Assembly (NCBI GenBank): GCA_037355855.1
Contig: CM074764.1
Span: 4,092,001 to 4,156,000 of the forward strand
DNA from: Pseudo-nitzschia pungens
Lineage: Eukaryota > Bacillariophyta > Bacillariophyceae > Bacillariales > Bacillariaceae
Direction: 5' to 3'
Length of the DNA: 64,000 nucleotides
Part shown: positions 11,311 through 22,475 of the stretch, in pieces
Numbering within the stretch: position 1 is the first letter of the stretch
How the letters are laid out: the number at the start of each line of letters is the position of its first letter
The notes under the pieces: model-generated
The model's input: only the letters and a program-made list of their open reading frames with translations
Told to the model about the DNA's origin: nothing
The model's database searches: none
Translations under genes and position numbers: made by a program

Positions 11311-12888
11311 TTATTTCGTCATCTTTTCCTTGTTAATAAGATGCGTCGTCGTCTCCACCATGTGCAAAAGTTTGTCAATGTCAGACGCCCATTCCGACAA
11401 AACGGATTCCGGTGTTTTCGGTTCCGAAAATCGAACAATGTCTTTGGGTCGATCGATCTTGGCGTACACCGCTCCTTCGCTCACCATGAAGGATATCTCT
11501 TTTTCCAATCGTTCCGGATCGAGTCCCAACAACTGAGACAATCGAGCACCATGGATACGCCTGTAATACAATGATGTCACCCGGATGTTGTGCTGAATGA
11601 TGCGACGATGGAAGGATTCGTGCCAAAACTGGGCCAAATCGTTCCCACCTTCCAACAGAGCAGGAATTCGTTCGAGTTCGGTTTGATTGGCCATCGGATA
11701 ATTTATGATTTCTTTTTTCAGGAAGAGTTTGATAGTCGAATGGAAAGGTGGTAACTTCTCCAGATTGGAATCTTCACAAAGATGATTCATCATGTCCTGT
11801 TGCTCGTTCGAGAACGGGCTAAGGGTCAAGTAAACAACCGTTGTTTGTAGAGCTTCCCTCCATTTGGTGTCGTCGTTCAAGACAAGAGGCGTTGAATATA
11901 TCGAATGATAGTCCTTCGCTAGTGCAAAAGCGTCTTTTTCGTGGCGGTGGAGTTCTGCCATTAGGGTAAAAAATTTCACCTTGTATTCTTCCATGTTGTC
12001 CTCCTGCAAATGTTTGCGAGAGACCTTTCCTGCCACAATTGCGGACCGAACATAATCTTTCTTCGCCAGGGTGAGGCGCATTTGTTCTAGAATATATTCG
12101 ACCTTTTCTCGTTTCGACAAAGATCCATAGGTCTCAACGTGTACTTCTTGCAGTACATCGGCTGCAGTAGAAGTATCACCCTCTTGTTCCTGATGTCGGT
12201 ATGGAAGTTAGGTGGTTCATCGCGTCACATGATGATAGTGACATTGAAGACATTCACAACATGATACGAAAATCGATACATAGTTAGATCTTAATAATCA
12301 GTAACTCAGCTTTCCAAACCATTTCGTTCCATGTCAGGCGAAACTGTAGAACGCTGTGCTATCTGATGTCGAGTCAAGGCACCAATTCTTACTCACCAGA
12401 ATCATAGCCATGCATCGTGTTAAGCGCGCTCGTTCACCTTCCAAAAATATTTTGCCATCGGAAATTTCTCGCAAGGCTTCGACCAACTTGTCGCGTGACT
12501 TTTTTTCGACTTCACTGGTTACGGGCAAAGGCGTGAACTGCCCCTCGACGCAATACGGGATACTTTTGTGCACCAATGCCTTTATTGCTGCCTGCTTCTG
12601 CGATCGTCGTGTTGACAGCGTTTGCAACGTTGTCAACAACATCTCGTCGTCCCCTGCATCCTTGCAATATTCAAGAGAGGCCTCGCAGACTCTGACCAAG
12701 TTTGACGTATCATTCCCAGTTCTGCAACGCTTTTCAAGGGCTGCTAGCATGGCTAACGCTTCTTTCAGCTGTCCCCCCTTGGCCAATTGAGCGCTTTGTT
12801 CGAGTTTGGCATCCGTCTCTGGTGTCAAATCGATCTTTTCCTCGAGTTCCCCACCCGAGGCACGTCCCGATGATCCAACATTTGACAT
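11311..12888 (-). CDS. RPN5: 26S proteasome regulatory subunit RPN5 (PSMD12)
   Basis: Exon 1 is 12888-12397 and exon 2 is 12189-11311. The 207-bp intron has GTGAGT after ATTCTG and ends ATCAG before GAACAAGAG, phase 0. The joined protein is 456 residues, the usual length for PSMD12. The N-terminal half is helical repeat (VRVCEASLEYCKDAGD, YVRSAIVAGKVSRKH, LMAELHRHEKDAF, LSPFSNEQQDM). The C terminus carries the PCI winged-helix module (HNIRVTSLYYRRI, ARLSQLLGLDPERLE, AVYAKIDRPKDIVRF) and the typical ending TTHLINKEKM. RPN5 is a scaffold of the proteasome lid. The start ATG at 12888 is the first in frame. It converges with the F-box gene, 84 bp away. Confidence 0.96.
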
Positions 12889-13204
12889 GGTTATGCAGAA
12901 TCAGTTTGATTATCGATGTGAATTTTTAAGCTTGTTGGAGAACAGTAAAATATCACCTTGTAAGGCATCGTTGGATCCGATGGGAAAATTGATCTCGCGT
13001 GTGAAGCGACTAACCTTACTTCGTACAAGGTAAGACTTGCCGTCGTTGTTGCCTTGTTTGTACTGGTACATGTGCTGTACAGCGCAGCAAGCGTTTCAGC
13101 TTGTCAAAATTTCGATCTTTTTCGGTCGGCTTCCATGTCTGTCCGTTCAATCACGAATATGTAGGGAATGAAACATTTCCATTATTTAAAAAAGTAATAC
13201 TAGT
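12889..13204. other. RPN5 upstream region, probable promoter side
   Basis: This stretch separates the RPN5 start codon from the first inverted-repeat element. It contains no convincing gene. By position it should hold the RPN5 promoter, but I see no element I can assert. Confidence 0.4.
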
Positions 13205-13609
13205 AATGAGCGATTCCCGAAACTAATATGCACATGTAATATTACATTATTCGTGACGTGGCACACATATTATTATCTGCCTGTAACATACTTTTATGAA
13301 ATTCTTAACCGATTTTTTCATATTCTGGAGGAGACATATTTGCCTCCTCAAGAATATGCAACCAAAATTAAATTTCAAGGGAATCTTGAAAACAAGAACG
13401 CGCGCTAAAAATTGGCGATACACGCATGGGTAGGGAATAAAGAGAGCATTTTTTGTTTTTCGAAACAAGATTCCACATTCCAAAATAGGCCTTCTACATG
13501 CCTGTCTGTCATCCATTTTTAATGCATGTCCATTGGGTGCGCCGAAAAGAATGAAGGCATATAATCTAGGATATTATATGAACGCATATAGTTTCGGGAA
13601 TTGCTCAAT
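13205..13609. mobile_element. 405-bp inverted-repeat element with ATTGAGCGATTCCCGAAA ends
   Basis: The left end reads AATGAGCGATTCCCGAAACT and the right end is its inverted copy (GTTTCGGGAATTGCTCAAT). Interior landmarks are ATTCCCTACCCATGCG-like sequence, TTTTTCGAAACAAGATTCC and GCGCCGAAAAGAA, in inverse order. A second, partial copy lies at 14804-14960, and a related element at 24857-34902 is split by a Copia insertion. Non-coding. Confidence 0.75.
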
Positions 13610-13610
13610 A

Positions 13611-14356
13611 AGCACATATTTTTGAACTTGGGATCAATTTTCAACCAATTCAAATCATTCTTTTTGGGTTAAACTCTCCTCAACAAACTCTCTATGCCTG
13701 GTTAGACAATAATTACGCTGGCGGTATTGGTCTACCTTTCATTGGGACTTGAACAAGGCCTTTGAAGCCGGATCTACTACTACCTCGTTCCAAAATGCTG
13801 TATCGATGACTCTTGTGTGTGCTTCCCTAAATTATGTATTGTTTAAAAATTTGATCAATCCAATTAGATCCATGCAAGAGGTACACATGAACTGTTTTGA
13901 GATGGTGCGGCAGGAAACAGCACTTGTTTGCACGAAACAAAATGCGCCATCGGAAAAAAATGATGAAAACTCCTTTTTAGCATGCGTTGGATCCCCTGTA
14001 GACCTAAGCAATGCAAATGGGACATGTCATCCAGGCACTAAAATGGGTCTTTTGGGAACACAAATGAAAGTACAAGAACTCCGTTCCTGTTTCTATCAAC
14101 TATACCTAGACAAAAATTTGGAGTCTCAGCTTTCCAAAGAACCTTCCCTGAGTTTCAAATTCCAGGTGGAAGCCTTTCAACCGGTAAAATCACATTGGCA
14201 TAACTTTACAGGCTTCAAGTCCCAATGAAAGGTGGATCAATACCACCAGCATAATTATTGTCTAACCAGGCATAGAGAGTTTGTTGAGGAGAGTTTAACC
14301 CAAAAAGAACAATTCGAATTGGTTGAAAATTGATCCCAAGTTCAAAAATATGTGCT
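13611..14356. mobile_element. 746-bp foldback element with arms of about 142 bp
   Basis: The arms 13611-13753 and 14214-14356 are near-perfect inverted copies, starting AGCACATATTTTTGAACTTG and ending at CATTGGGACTTGAA. The unique centre contains a 159-codon open frame (13749-14228, +) with no recognisable family, whose ends run into the arms. I therefore do not call it a gene. The element abuts the 13205-13609 element. No clean target duplication is visible. Confidence 0.85.
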
Positions 14357-14803
14357 AAAAGCTACATTATTCCGGAACAGAGGAAGTGATTGGATGTATT
14401 CCGGAACAGAGGTAGCAATCGGATTGATAAAATTTTTGAAGTTTACAATTATTCATGTTTGCGCTACAAATTCTACGTATTTCTACGCTAAACGATACAG
14501 TAATTAGGACCACACACAGAAGAGTCATCGATACAGTACTATTTTACACCAGAGGTAATAGTACGAAATACGTAGTAACTTACGGTACTTGTACTTTGTG
14601 TAATAAATTGTTTCTTGTGTGTCATAGTTTTGGAATATGCGACGCCACAACTCCACTCACCCTTCAAGTGCCAATTAGAAGTGTGAGTCAGTCACACCTA
14701 TCGACGGAGCAGTTACGTAAGGTTACAGTACGACGTAAAAGGTACCGGTACCGGTACCAACAACGGTAAGATCTTAATTATGGCATTCGTAAACTTAGTC
14801 AAG
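14357..14803. other. Non-coding spacer
   Basis: TTCCGGAACAGAGG occurs twice, near 14369 and 14399. A short GGTACC run lies near 14740 (GGTACCGGTACCGGTACC). Small open frames have no family resemblance; I see no gene. Confidence 0.5.
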
Positions 14804-14960
14804 AATGAGCGATTCCTGAAATCAATATGAAAACTCATAAAATAATAGATTATATGCCTCCAATTTTTTTGGCGCACCCAAGGCACATTTCGGAATTTGG
14901 AATCTTGTGTCGAAAAACAAAAATTTGTCTCTTTATTCCCTACCCACGCCTCCATCGACT
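14804..14960. mobile_element. Truncated copy of the 13205-13609 element (opposite orientation)
   Basis: It starts AATGAGCGATTCCTGAAAT and follows the reverse complement of 13609-13430 through TGGCGCACCCAA, GTCGAAAAACAAAAA and TCTTTATTCCCTACCCA. Similarity fades after about 14960. No right end was found. Confidence 0.7.
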
Positions 14961-15210
14961 ATTTTTTGCGTGCTGGCAATCTTATGTTCTTTGAAATGTT
15001 GTTGAAATTGCTATCCTCAACAACAGGGGGTAGTTGCCTCTCCAATAGAAACTGTTTACTTTTTTCGGATCGAAAACACATACCAAAACACCTACCGACC
15101 ATGTCTCTTGAATTAGTGTATTACTACTACTACCACACCCTAACCACCGCTGAGTATAACAGTCCAAAATTGTCTATTGAAAATTCATGACAACGAGATC
15201 AAAGACCTCC
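14961..15210. other. Non-coding spacer
   Basis: There is no convincing coding region. Short TAC-rich runs occur near 15120. It precedes the Harbinger relic. Confidence 0.4.
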
Positions 15211-15980
15211 TAGGATGGCAATTCAAAGATACAATCTCTCCCCATTTTGTTACATGTTTGGGTCCGGAAGCAACCAAGGGCTGCTGAACTGTTGTGGGGT
15301 GGACCACCTTGTCTTCAGTGAGCTTCTTTAAGTATTCGAACCAATGTACGACGCATATTATACTTACGATGTGAAAACTGGAGTTATCAGAGAGCTTAAA
15401 GTGAAGGGAAGGAGAAAAAGAGAACTGGACGCCACTGGTTGTCTAGGACTTCTCCTGTACTGGTATCGAACTCGTGGATCAGTGGCAAGAGGAATAGGGT
15501 GGGCTTTTGGTATAACTTCAACTCCTATGTACAAATGGCTGAGATACTCTTGAAGGATCCTCCTTTCAGTGCTACAGACACATCCTGATGCAATCGTGAG
15601 GTTACCAAATGCAGAAGAGGTCGAAACTTACGTCAACGCTATTGCTACAAAGTACCCAATCCTTAGACAACACAGAGTTTGGGGTGCTTGCAATGGACTG
15701 AAACTCCCCTTTGAACAATCCACTAACTGGTTTGTTCAGAACAGGTTCTACAATGGGTGGACTAGTGGAACGTTCATCAATTCTGTCCTACTGTTTGCTC
15801 CAGATGGAAAGGTTCGTGCCGGTATTATCAACGCACGACAGCACAATAGCCGACTATGGCTTATATGAGAAGATGGAGAACATTTATGACAACTTCAATG
15901 CAAGAGTTGTTGTAGACTCAGCCTTCCATAAACATGAGAAAGACTACATTGTTAAGAGCGCTCAGAAAGACCCCGGCACC
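15211..15980 (+). pseudogene. Harbinger-type (DDE_Tnp_4) transposase, broken
   Basis: Recognisable pieces in order are CGVDHLVF, YDVKTGVIRELK, LDATGCLGLLLYWYRTRGS, TSTPMYKWLRYS, RILLSVLQTHPDA, RVWGACNGLKLPFEQSTNW, FYNGWTSGTFINSVLLFAPDG and, in a shifted frame, HDSTIADYGLYEKMENIYD and VVVDSAFHKHEKDYIVKS. Defects are a TAA near 15330, a TGA at 15551-15553 where relatives have Arg (recalled from the family), and a small deletion plus frameshift near 15832. The usual Asp of the GADGLKL-type motif is Asn here. At about 15970 the homology ends and gag relic B begins on the other strand. This family normally encodes the nuclease of PIF/Harbinger transposons. Confidence 0.85.
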
Positions 15981-16764
15981 CCAGAGATTGTTTGCTGAGT
16001 CGGTCGAGACTGCTCATGTGGTCGACGATGAACTGACGAGTAGTGGTGTGCTGAGTGACCCCTTGGTGGATACGGACATAGTCTTTGATCCAGGAGTTTG
16101 GGTAGCTGTGTAGGAGAATGGTGACTTGCTGGAGATGGTCCAGGTTGGTTACATATCCATGTAATTTTGCTGTATATTTCATGAGAGTGATGAGTCGATC
16201 GTTGTGGTCTTTGCAAGTGGATTCTACTTTCTTCTTGCATGCCGGGCTTCGTAGGTATATGTGCATGAGGTCTCTGGCATCTTCTGCATTGCAGTAGTAT
16301 TTGATAAAGGCTGCAAAAGCTGAATTGAATCCTTGTCTCGTAAGTGGATATAGTCTCTGTCCATTCGGTCGGGTGCTCCGTGCGAGGGCTCTCCATTCGG
16401 TTTGGGCTTTGACACATAGGCAGCGTCCAAAGTAGCGGATAAGCGCTGAGTCTTGTACACCTAGATCTTCTGCTGCGTTCAGGAAGGCCTCCTCGGTGTG
16501 AAGCAACTCTTCTAGACCTCCTTTGTCTGTGAAGAGGGGGATTTTGACGCTGTCGGAATGGTCGGCATTGTCGTAGACCGAGAGCGTGATTAGTTTTGGC
16601 TTGGAGCTGTCGAAAGAGCTCTTGTAGGAGACAGGTGGTTCTCTGTAGATGCCTGCCATGTCGCTTGTCGGGGATACAACGTGCCTCTGTTGTTGAGGAT
16701 AAGGGAGGTTTGTTCTTGTTTTGAATTCAGTACTGATTTCTACTGTTTCTACTGTAAAGCACAA
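15952..16764 (-). pseudogene. Retrotransposon gag relic B
   Basis: An open frame of 270 codons; the likely gag start is the internal Met of MAGIYREPPVSYK (about 16660). Segments match relic A: SVKIPLFTDKGGLEELLHTE, ALIRYFGRCLCVKAQTEWR. Further on come FAAFIKYYCNAEDARDLMH, LITLMKYTAKLHGYV and TILLHSYPNSWIKDYV, which look like a retrotransposon capsid. The last residues to 15952 run into the Harbinger relic, so the C terminus, protease and pol are missing. The leader continues to about 17045. Confidence 0.75.
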
Positions 16765-17623
16765 ACAGTAATTACTGTGTTACGGTCTAGAGTAGAAAAA
16801 TCGGAGTGGTATGAAAATTGTGAATGTTTAGATACTTTATGGAATATTGTTACGCGAGTTGAACATAAAAATTGAGGTCGCGAGCATAGCCACATTTTGG
16901 CATGCTCTTGCCATAAATGTTGATTCATTGTTGGTTCCCACGATTAGGCATATATCACCTTCTGGGACTCAACCGAAACGTATTCATGATTGGATATATA
17001 ATAATATTCGATTCCCATATGGGATTCGGTTAATTATTCAGTCGTGACTGCTAGCTACACTAGCCCGTCACAAGAGTCAACCAAGCTGCTACCAGCATTC
17101 GTCAGTTATCTGAATGGGGCATGAGACAGATCTAAGGGGGTTTCCCTAGATTGAAAGACAACATGTCCTTAGAACACAGTGGGGAGAGGAAGGTTATAAT
17201 CCATCTCGCGTTACATCTGTACTACTACTACCAAACATCCAAGGTACAGATCAATACTATCCTCAACACATACATGAGCAACACTGAAGGATTATTCTCA
17301 TACGAAGAGCGCATTACCAAAACAGCGAATGAGTACTTCACCCATAATTAGTAGTAAAACAAATTAGTAGTAAAACATCCTTTATCCTAAACAACAGGTA
17401 TACATCGATACCCTGACAAGAAACTCAAAAGAAACAACATGATCAAAAACGAATCGATCAATTGAACACGAAACTGATCAAACAGCAGACAACAAATCGA
17501 CATCAAACACTGAATCGATCGATCGATCATAGATCTACTGCAATTAAAGTTAGAAAAAGAAATTACTAAATGATGTTACTTATCTTGATGTTACTAATCC
17601 ATTACAAAAGGGAATCGGCATCA
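16765..17623. other. Leader of gag relic B, then non-coding DNA
   Basis: Positions 16765-17045 match the leader at 7005-7400 (shared CATATGGGATTCGGTTAATT near 17015). From 17046 to 17623 I see no gene. GATCGATCGATCAT occurs near 17516. Confidence 0.5.
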
Positions 17624-18504
17624 CTATCGAGTATCATCACTAGGAGTTCTCTTTCTCTTCTTTGCAGCATGATGAACAGGTGCAACTGCTGCCACAGAAC
17701 TCACGTTGCTGTTTGCGTTTGCAGACAAGGGGTTGCGAGAGAATTCCACAGCGCCTTGGATACAATTTTGGATTGTTTCCAACATCATCTTTCTATTATC
17801 CTTTGCTTCCTCCAGAGCCTCTTTCTGAAGCTTTACAGAGTTTTTCAAGACATCAAGAACGTCTTGTAGATCTGGATTTCTTCTGTATGGTCTCTTGATC
17901 GATCCCAAGCCACGAGCAGTAACACTACTAGCAGTAGTACCAGCAGAAAGGGAATTATTGTTCATGGCTGGCGTCAAAATAGCCGGACCATCTTCTTCTT
18001 CAGCATCCTCGTCGTCACCATCATCATCAGTTGTTAGCTGAGAGGTTTGACCAAGGGGGTAGGAGTAGGCATCGTGTCCGCGTCCCCAGCAGTGGCAGGA
18101 GGAGTGGCACTGGCACTGGCACTGGCACGGCGTTTGATGTACTGTCCAGATTCAAGATCCAAGATGTCATCTTCAGCGTCCCCAAGTTCTGCCTTCAGAG
18201 CAATCAAATACTTAATTTCCTTGGCCGCTGTGACATACGATGGACAGGTTGGATCTCCAGTTGGGGCTTGAATCCTCTGGTAACTGTACAACTTCCTATG
18301 GAGGGAATGTACATCCCGTCCAGGGAATTTTTCGGCGTGTTTATCAGCAACTTGTTGCCATTCCTCTGGTCCAATTGGACAGACTTCCTTCAAAACACCA
18401 GCGAACATGTGTCTGAGTTCTAGCTTGGTGTAGTTCCCAGAGCCAGCTCTCCGGCCTCCTCCTTGCGCCCGCGCCAGCGCCATGATGCTGATTATTGTAA
18501 TCAA
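17624..18504 (-). pseudogene. DUF6818-like (Myb/SANT-like) protein gene with one frameshift
   Basis: The upstream frame (18504-18034; likely Met at 18483) contains GSGNYTKLELRHMF, PIGPEEWQQVADKH, GRDVHSLHRKLYSYQ and PTGDPTCPSYVTAAKEIK. This resembles DUF6818, a Myb-like region recalled from oomycete and diatom proteins. The frame ends early. Shifting by one base at the run of five G (plus strand) at 18055-18059 reopens it through an acidic stretch into 17977-17624, which has a coiled-coil-like segment (LQKEALEEAKDNRKMM) and a basic KKRKR near the end. Joined, it would be about 290 residues. It could be a TE-borne or a host DNA-binding protein. A sequencing error at the homopolymer is possible. 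Confidence 0.65.
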
Positions 18505-18978
18505 TTTTGGGATTTGTGAGCCAGCGGCGGCGGGGGGAACGACCGCAGGACTTGCACATCCAACGAGGAACCACCGGCGGTGCCTCTGAATGGATGGCTG
18601 CAGCGATAATCGCGTTCGTCATGGTAGAAGGTTCTTGACTCAGTGCTATTGTTCTTGAAATTGAACCTTCAATGGATGGCTGACAACAGAGGTGCAATAA
18701 AACAGCAACAGCAGCAACAACAATGGCAACACGGACTGTGGCAAATAGGTTAAAGGAGCAAAATAATGGACAAAAATACTCCCACTTGCCAAAAAAGAAT
18801 ACGTAACATCAAAACTCGAAACACATGTTTTGATGATGCGTTGAGTGACTGAGATGCGTTGAGTGACTGAATTTTCGATTTCAAGATTCCTTTCGAAATC
18901 TATTACCGGTTATATATCTCTGTCCAGACAATTTTGTCTGGACGGTTATATAATAGAATTTATGTTTTTTGGTGGCCC
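18505..18978. other. Non-coding DNA upstream of the Gypsy element, with a perfect hairpin
   Basis: The segment includes a CAGCAACAGCAGCAACAACA run near 18701 and a duplicated GATGCGTTGAGTGACTGA near 18835-18870. A 22-bp perfect palindrome lies at 18922-18943 (GTCCAGACAA and its inverse), flanked by two GGTTATATA copies. No gene is supported. Confidence 0.6.
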
Positions 18979-19168
18979 TGCCATACCCTGGGTCTACTAG
19001 TGATTAGAAAGTAGTAGTGATATGCAAATTGTGAGCCCTATTGATTAGTCTATTTGCTACAGTTCTAAGAGCCCTCCGAATCAGCGATTCTGTCGGCTCG
19101 CTGATTCTTTTATCCTTATCCTTAATCCAGTCCCGAGTGTACTCGCGACTGTATTCTGGTGCACGGCA
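18979..19168 (-). repeat. 3' LTR of the Gypsy element
   Basis: 190 bp, matching 24624-24804. It has a 9-bp segment around CCGAGTGTACTCG that the other copy lacks, and CTGGG where the other has CCGGG. A purine-rich GGAGGAG (minus strand, about 19171-19178) lies next to it and may be the polypurine tract. Confidence 0.9.
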
Positions 19169-19196
19169 TACTCCTCCATGGTACTGTTACATTTGG

Positions 19197-22100
19197 TCAC
19201 TCTTCCATTTTAGTGCTATCCCTGCAATAATAGGGATGGATCCTCCTAATGTTAACCCGGTCGGTTACAAAGGGAGCAGTTTCAATAGTTACAGTTCCAT
19301 TGTCATGGGCCTTGAGCACCTTGTAAGGTCCTTGTCGGGGGAAGGATAGTTTTGGAATAATGCCCTTCCTTTCCAGGGTGACATAGTCTCCTTCCTTATA
19401 GACATGGGGGATCCTCTTTCGATTCTCCCGGATATTACTCTTGTGGATACTCTTTTGTTTCCTTGCTTGGATTGCTTCCCAATCCACTGGGAAGTTCACA
19501 GGCATGAACATGTCCCTTCCAAACACCAATTGTGCTGGGGAATACCCCATGGTGGTGTGGATGGCGCTTCTGATAGCATATGCTGCCTTGGTAGTGAACT
19601 CTTCAAAAGGATCCTTCTCGTGGAGGTCCCTTTGTTCCAGGTTAAAGGACAATAGGCAGTCCTTCAGGACCTGATGGATTCTTTCCAGCACTGAGTTGGA
19701 TTGTGGGTTCCAAGCGCCACTGGGCTTTCTTTTCATCCCCATGTTGTCACAGAGCTCCTGGAACTCTGCTTTGAACTCACTCCCACCATCAAAGCCAATT
19801 TCCTTTGGGCGCGGATATCTTGCTAGCCAGGTACTGTCCAGCAATCGTTGAGTTTCTGCTGCATTTGGGGAGTCCTTCAGGTGAGCCAGTTCAAACCATC
19901 CGGTCACTGGATCCACCATGGTGAGGACATGGATGTGGTAGTCTTTACCATTTTTGTTGTGGACAGTTGCAGGTCCCCAGAGGTCCACATTGACCCTCTG
20001 CCATTTGGTAACCTCAGCTGCTTTTTCCGGTAGTAGTCCATACTTCTTCCGGCCACTCTTTTTGAACATCTGGCATGTGTGGCAGTGTTTACAGAGACCC
20101 TGGACATCCTTTCTCAGGCCTTTCCAGGTGAATACGGACCGAATGCTCTGTTCCATTCTCTTTTCTCCGGGATGGACCAGCATGCTGTGGTACCATTCCA
20201 TAACTCTTTCCTTGAGTTTTTCTGGGATCAGGATCTTCCCTTCCTTGTGGATTAGACTGTAACCTTTCACATTTTTAGTGGTTAGTCGGTTGTCTTTTTC
20301 CAGAGCACTCATGATTTCCGTGTCCTTCTGTTGGTAGAAATGAATCATGTCTGGGGCAAGTGGGAATGCACTATTGCCCTGGAATTCTTCCGGCGCTTCT
20401 TCTCCAAGTGGGAATAGGAGTTGCCGGAGGTGCTCTTCCTCATCCGCGTAAGTGAGGGGCTTATTTGGTGGTAGCCATTCCACTGTGTCTGCTGGGTTAT
20501 CCGTGATATCCAGGCGAGACAGCGCGTCTGCTGCATCATTATCTTTGCCCGCAACATGCTTGACTACCGGATGGAACTCCTCCATAAGGAGTCTCCACCG
20601 GACCATTCTTTGGGTGGGCATCTGCTGGTAGAGCAGGTTGAGGTGGTCTGTGTGAATAGTCACGTCTTGTCCTCGTAGGATTCCTTCAAACGCTTTTAGC
20701 CCTTCTACTATGCCCAGGAGTTCTTTTTCTCCAATGGTGTAGTTGAGTTGCGCCGAGTTCAGCTTCCGGGTGTAGAAACCAAGGGGCTTGCCATCTTGGC
20801 ATACAGTTGCTCCCAGTTGCCGGTCGCTGGCGTCTGAGTAGAGATGAAATGGTTTTGTAAAGTCTGGGAATGCGAGTTTTGCTTCGTCTGCAAGCATCCT
20901 TTTCGCCTCCATGAAAGCTTTCTGCTCTGCTGGACCCCAGTACCAGTTCATTTTGCCCTTCTTCCCTGCCAGTTTGTTTAGGGGGGCCAGGATGTGGGAA
21001 CGCCGCTTCCACATATCCCTGTAGAAGTTTACCATCCCAAGAAACATCTTGAGTTGCTTGGTGTTCTTCGGGGCTTCCAGGCGCTTCATCGCCTCCAGTT
21101 TCTTTGGCTGGGGTTGAATGCCCTCTGTTGTTAACAGAAATCCCAGATATTCCACTTCTTTTTGCATGAAGAAGGATTTTCTGAGGTTGGCTCTGAAGCC
21201 AGCATCATCCAGTCGATGTAGGACTGTATCGATCTTGTGGAGGTGATCCTGTTCGGACTCGCCTTCCCTCTGTATGATTAGGATGTCATCGATATAGACA
21301 AGGACATAATCCAGGTCCCCTAGTAGGTTCATCATGACTGACTGGAAGATATCGGGTGCACATGCAATTCCCATTGCCAATCGTTTGTAGGCATATTTAC
21401 CCCATGGCAAAATGGTAGAGCAGATCTTTTGGCTCTCCTTGCAAATGGGAATGGTATAATATCCCTGGGACAAGTCAAGCGCCGTAGCTGATTTGAACTT
21501 CTGTAGTCGCTGGATTGTTTCCCCTATTCGTGGTAGTGGGAATGGTTTCCTCTGGATTGCTGCATTCATCTTCCAAAAGTTGGTTAGGACGCGAATGTCC
21601 CCTGTCTTCTTGGGTTGACAGAAGGTAGGGGACGCCCATGGTGAGTCGTCATCGTGGGGGAGTTTTTCCAGGACTCCAATATCACAGAGCCTGGTGATCT
21701 CCTTTCGGAGTGCTTGTTCAAAGGCATGGGGCACAGAGTAGTACCTCTGCCGGACCGGTTTGACCCCTGGTTGGAGTTCAATGGACACCGGTTCTATATT
21801 TTTGAGTAGACCCAACCCTCCTCCAAATAGTGTTGGGAATTTCTTCAGTGTTTTCTTCAGAGCTTCCTTGGACGCGTCTGTAATCTCCAAGTCATTGACC
21901 ATAGCATCTATATCGACTTTGGAGTAGTCGGCGTCCAGGATTTTGGCTTGCCTTTCTTCCTCTTGTTGGAGGATTGGACTCTGTGTGTTGGCAAAGAATA
22001 CTGCCTCACATTTGTCCGGGTTCAAGAGCTCCCCCATTCCCTTCATGGGGATGGAGTCACCCTGCCATTCAATCGTTCGGGAGCTGTATTTTATATCCAG

Positions 22101-22475
22101 TCCCAGTTGTGCCATTAGGTCGGATCCTATGATCATGTCATAGGGCACCTCCTCATGGTGATGGTATTCATCCACTTGGAAGGTCCATTTGATGGTCTTG
22201 GAGTTTGAAAATTCTATCAGCCTTAGTCCCACTGAAGCCGCAGTCTTGGTTCAGAACTTGCCCCCATAGGTATTATAGGTGACAGTTCTCTGGTCTCGGT
22301 TCGTTAGTTGACTTCGGTCGACAAATTGCTGTAGTATGATGGATTTGGAGCAACCGGAGTCTAATAGGCCCCGGAGCATCCTTCCCCTTCCCTTGCGGTC
22401 CAATACCTCCACACAGACGTCTGCAAACCGGTTGATTATGCGTGGTCCAGTGTGAATGATGGTATCAGGAGCCAT
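19197..22475 (-). CDS. Gypsy protease-RT-RNase H-integrase, one in-frame TGA
   Basis: Minus strand from ATG 22475. The protease has LLDSGCSKSIIL and ends at TGA 22253-22251; the same frame continues to 19197. Reverse transcriptase motifs include FWKMNAAIQRKPFPLP, ATALDLSQGYYTIP, YVLVYIDDILII and EVEYLGFLL. RNase H has FHLYSDASDRQLGATV and IHTDHLNLLYQ. Integrase has the HHCC finger (HPGEKRM to CKHCHTC), catalytic Asp in VNVDLWGP and GFDGGSEF, Glu in LERIHQ, and a GPY motif. No chromodomain is seen. The TGA sits between GGKF and TKTAAS where relatives vary, often Lys, Asn or Arg (from memory), so a CGA-to-TGA change is the simplest reading. Otherwise the frame is complete. Confidence 0.9.

Noticed and set aside
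13749..14228. Gene inside the foldback element
   Set aside because: No family resemblance and both ends run into the inverted arms; kept only as a finding.
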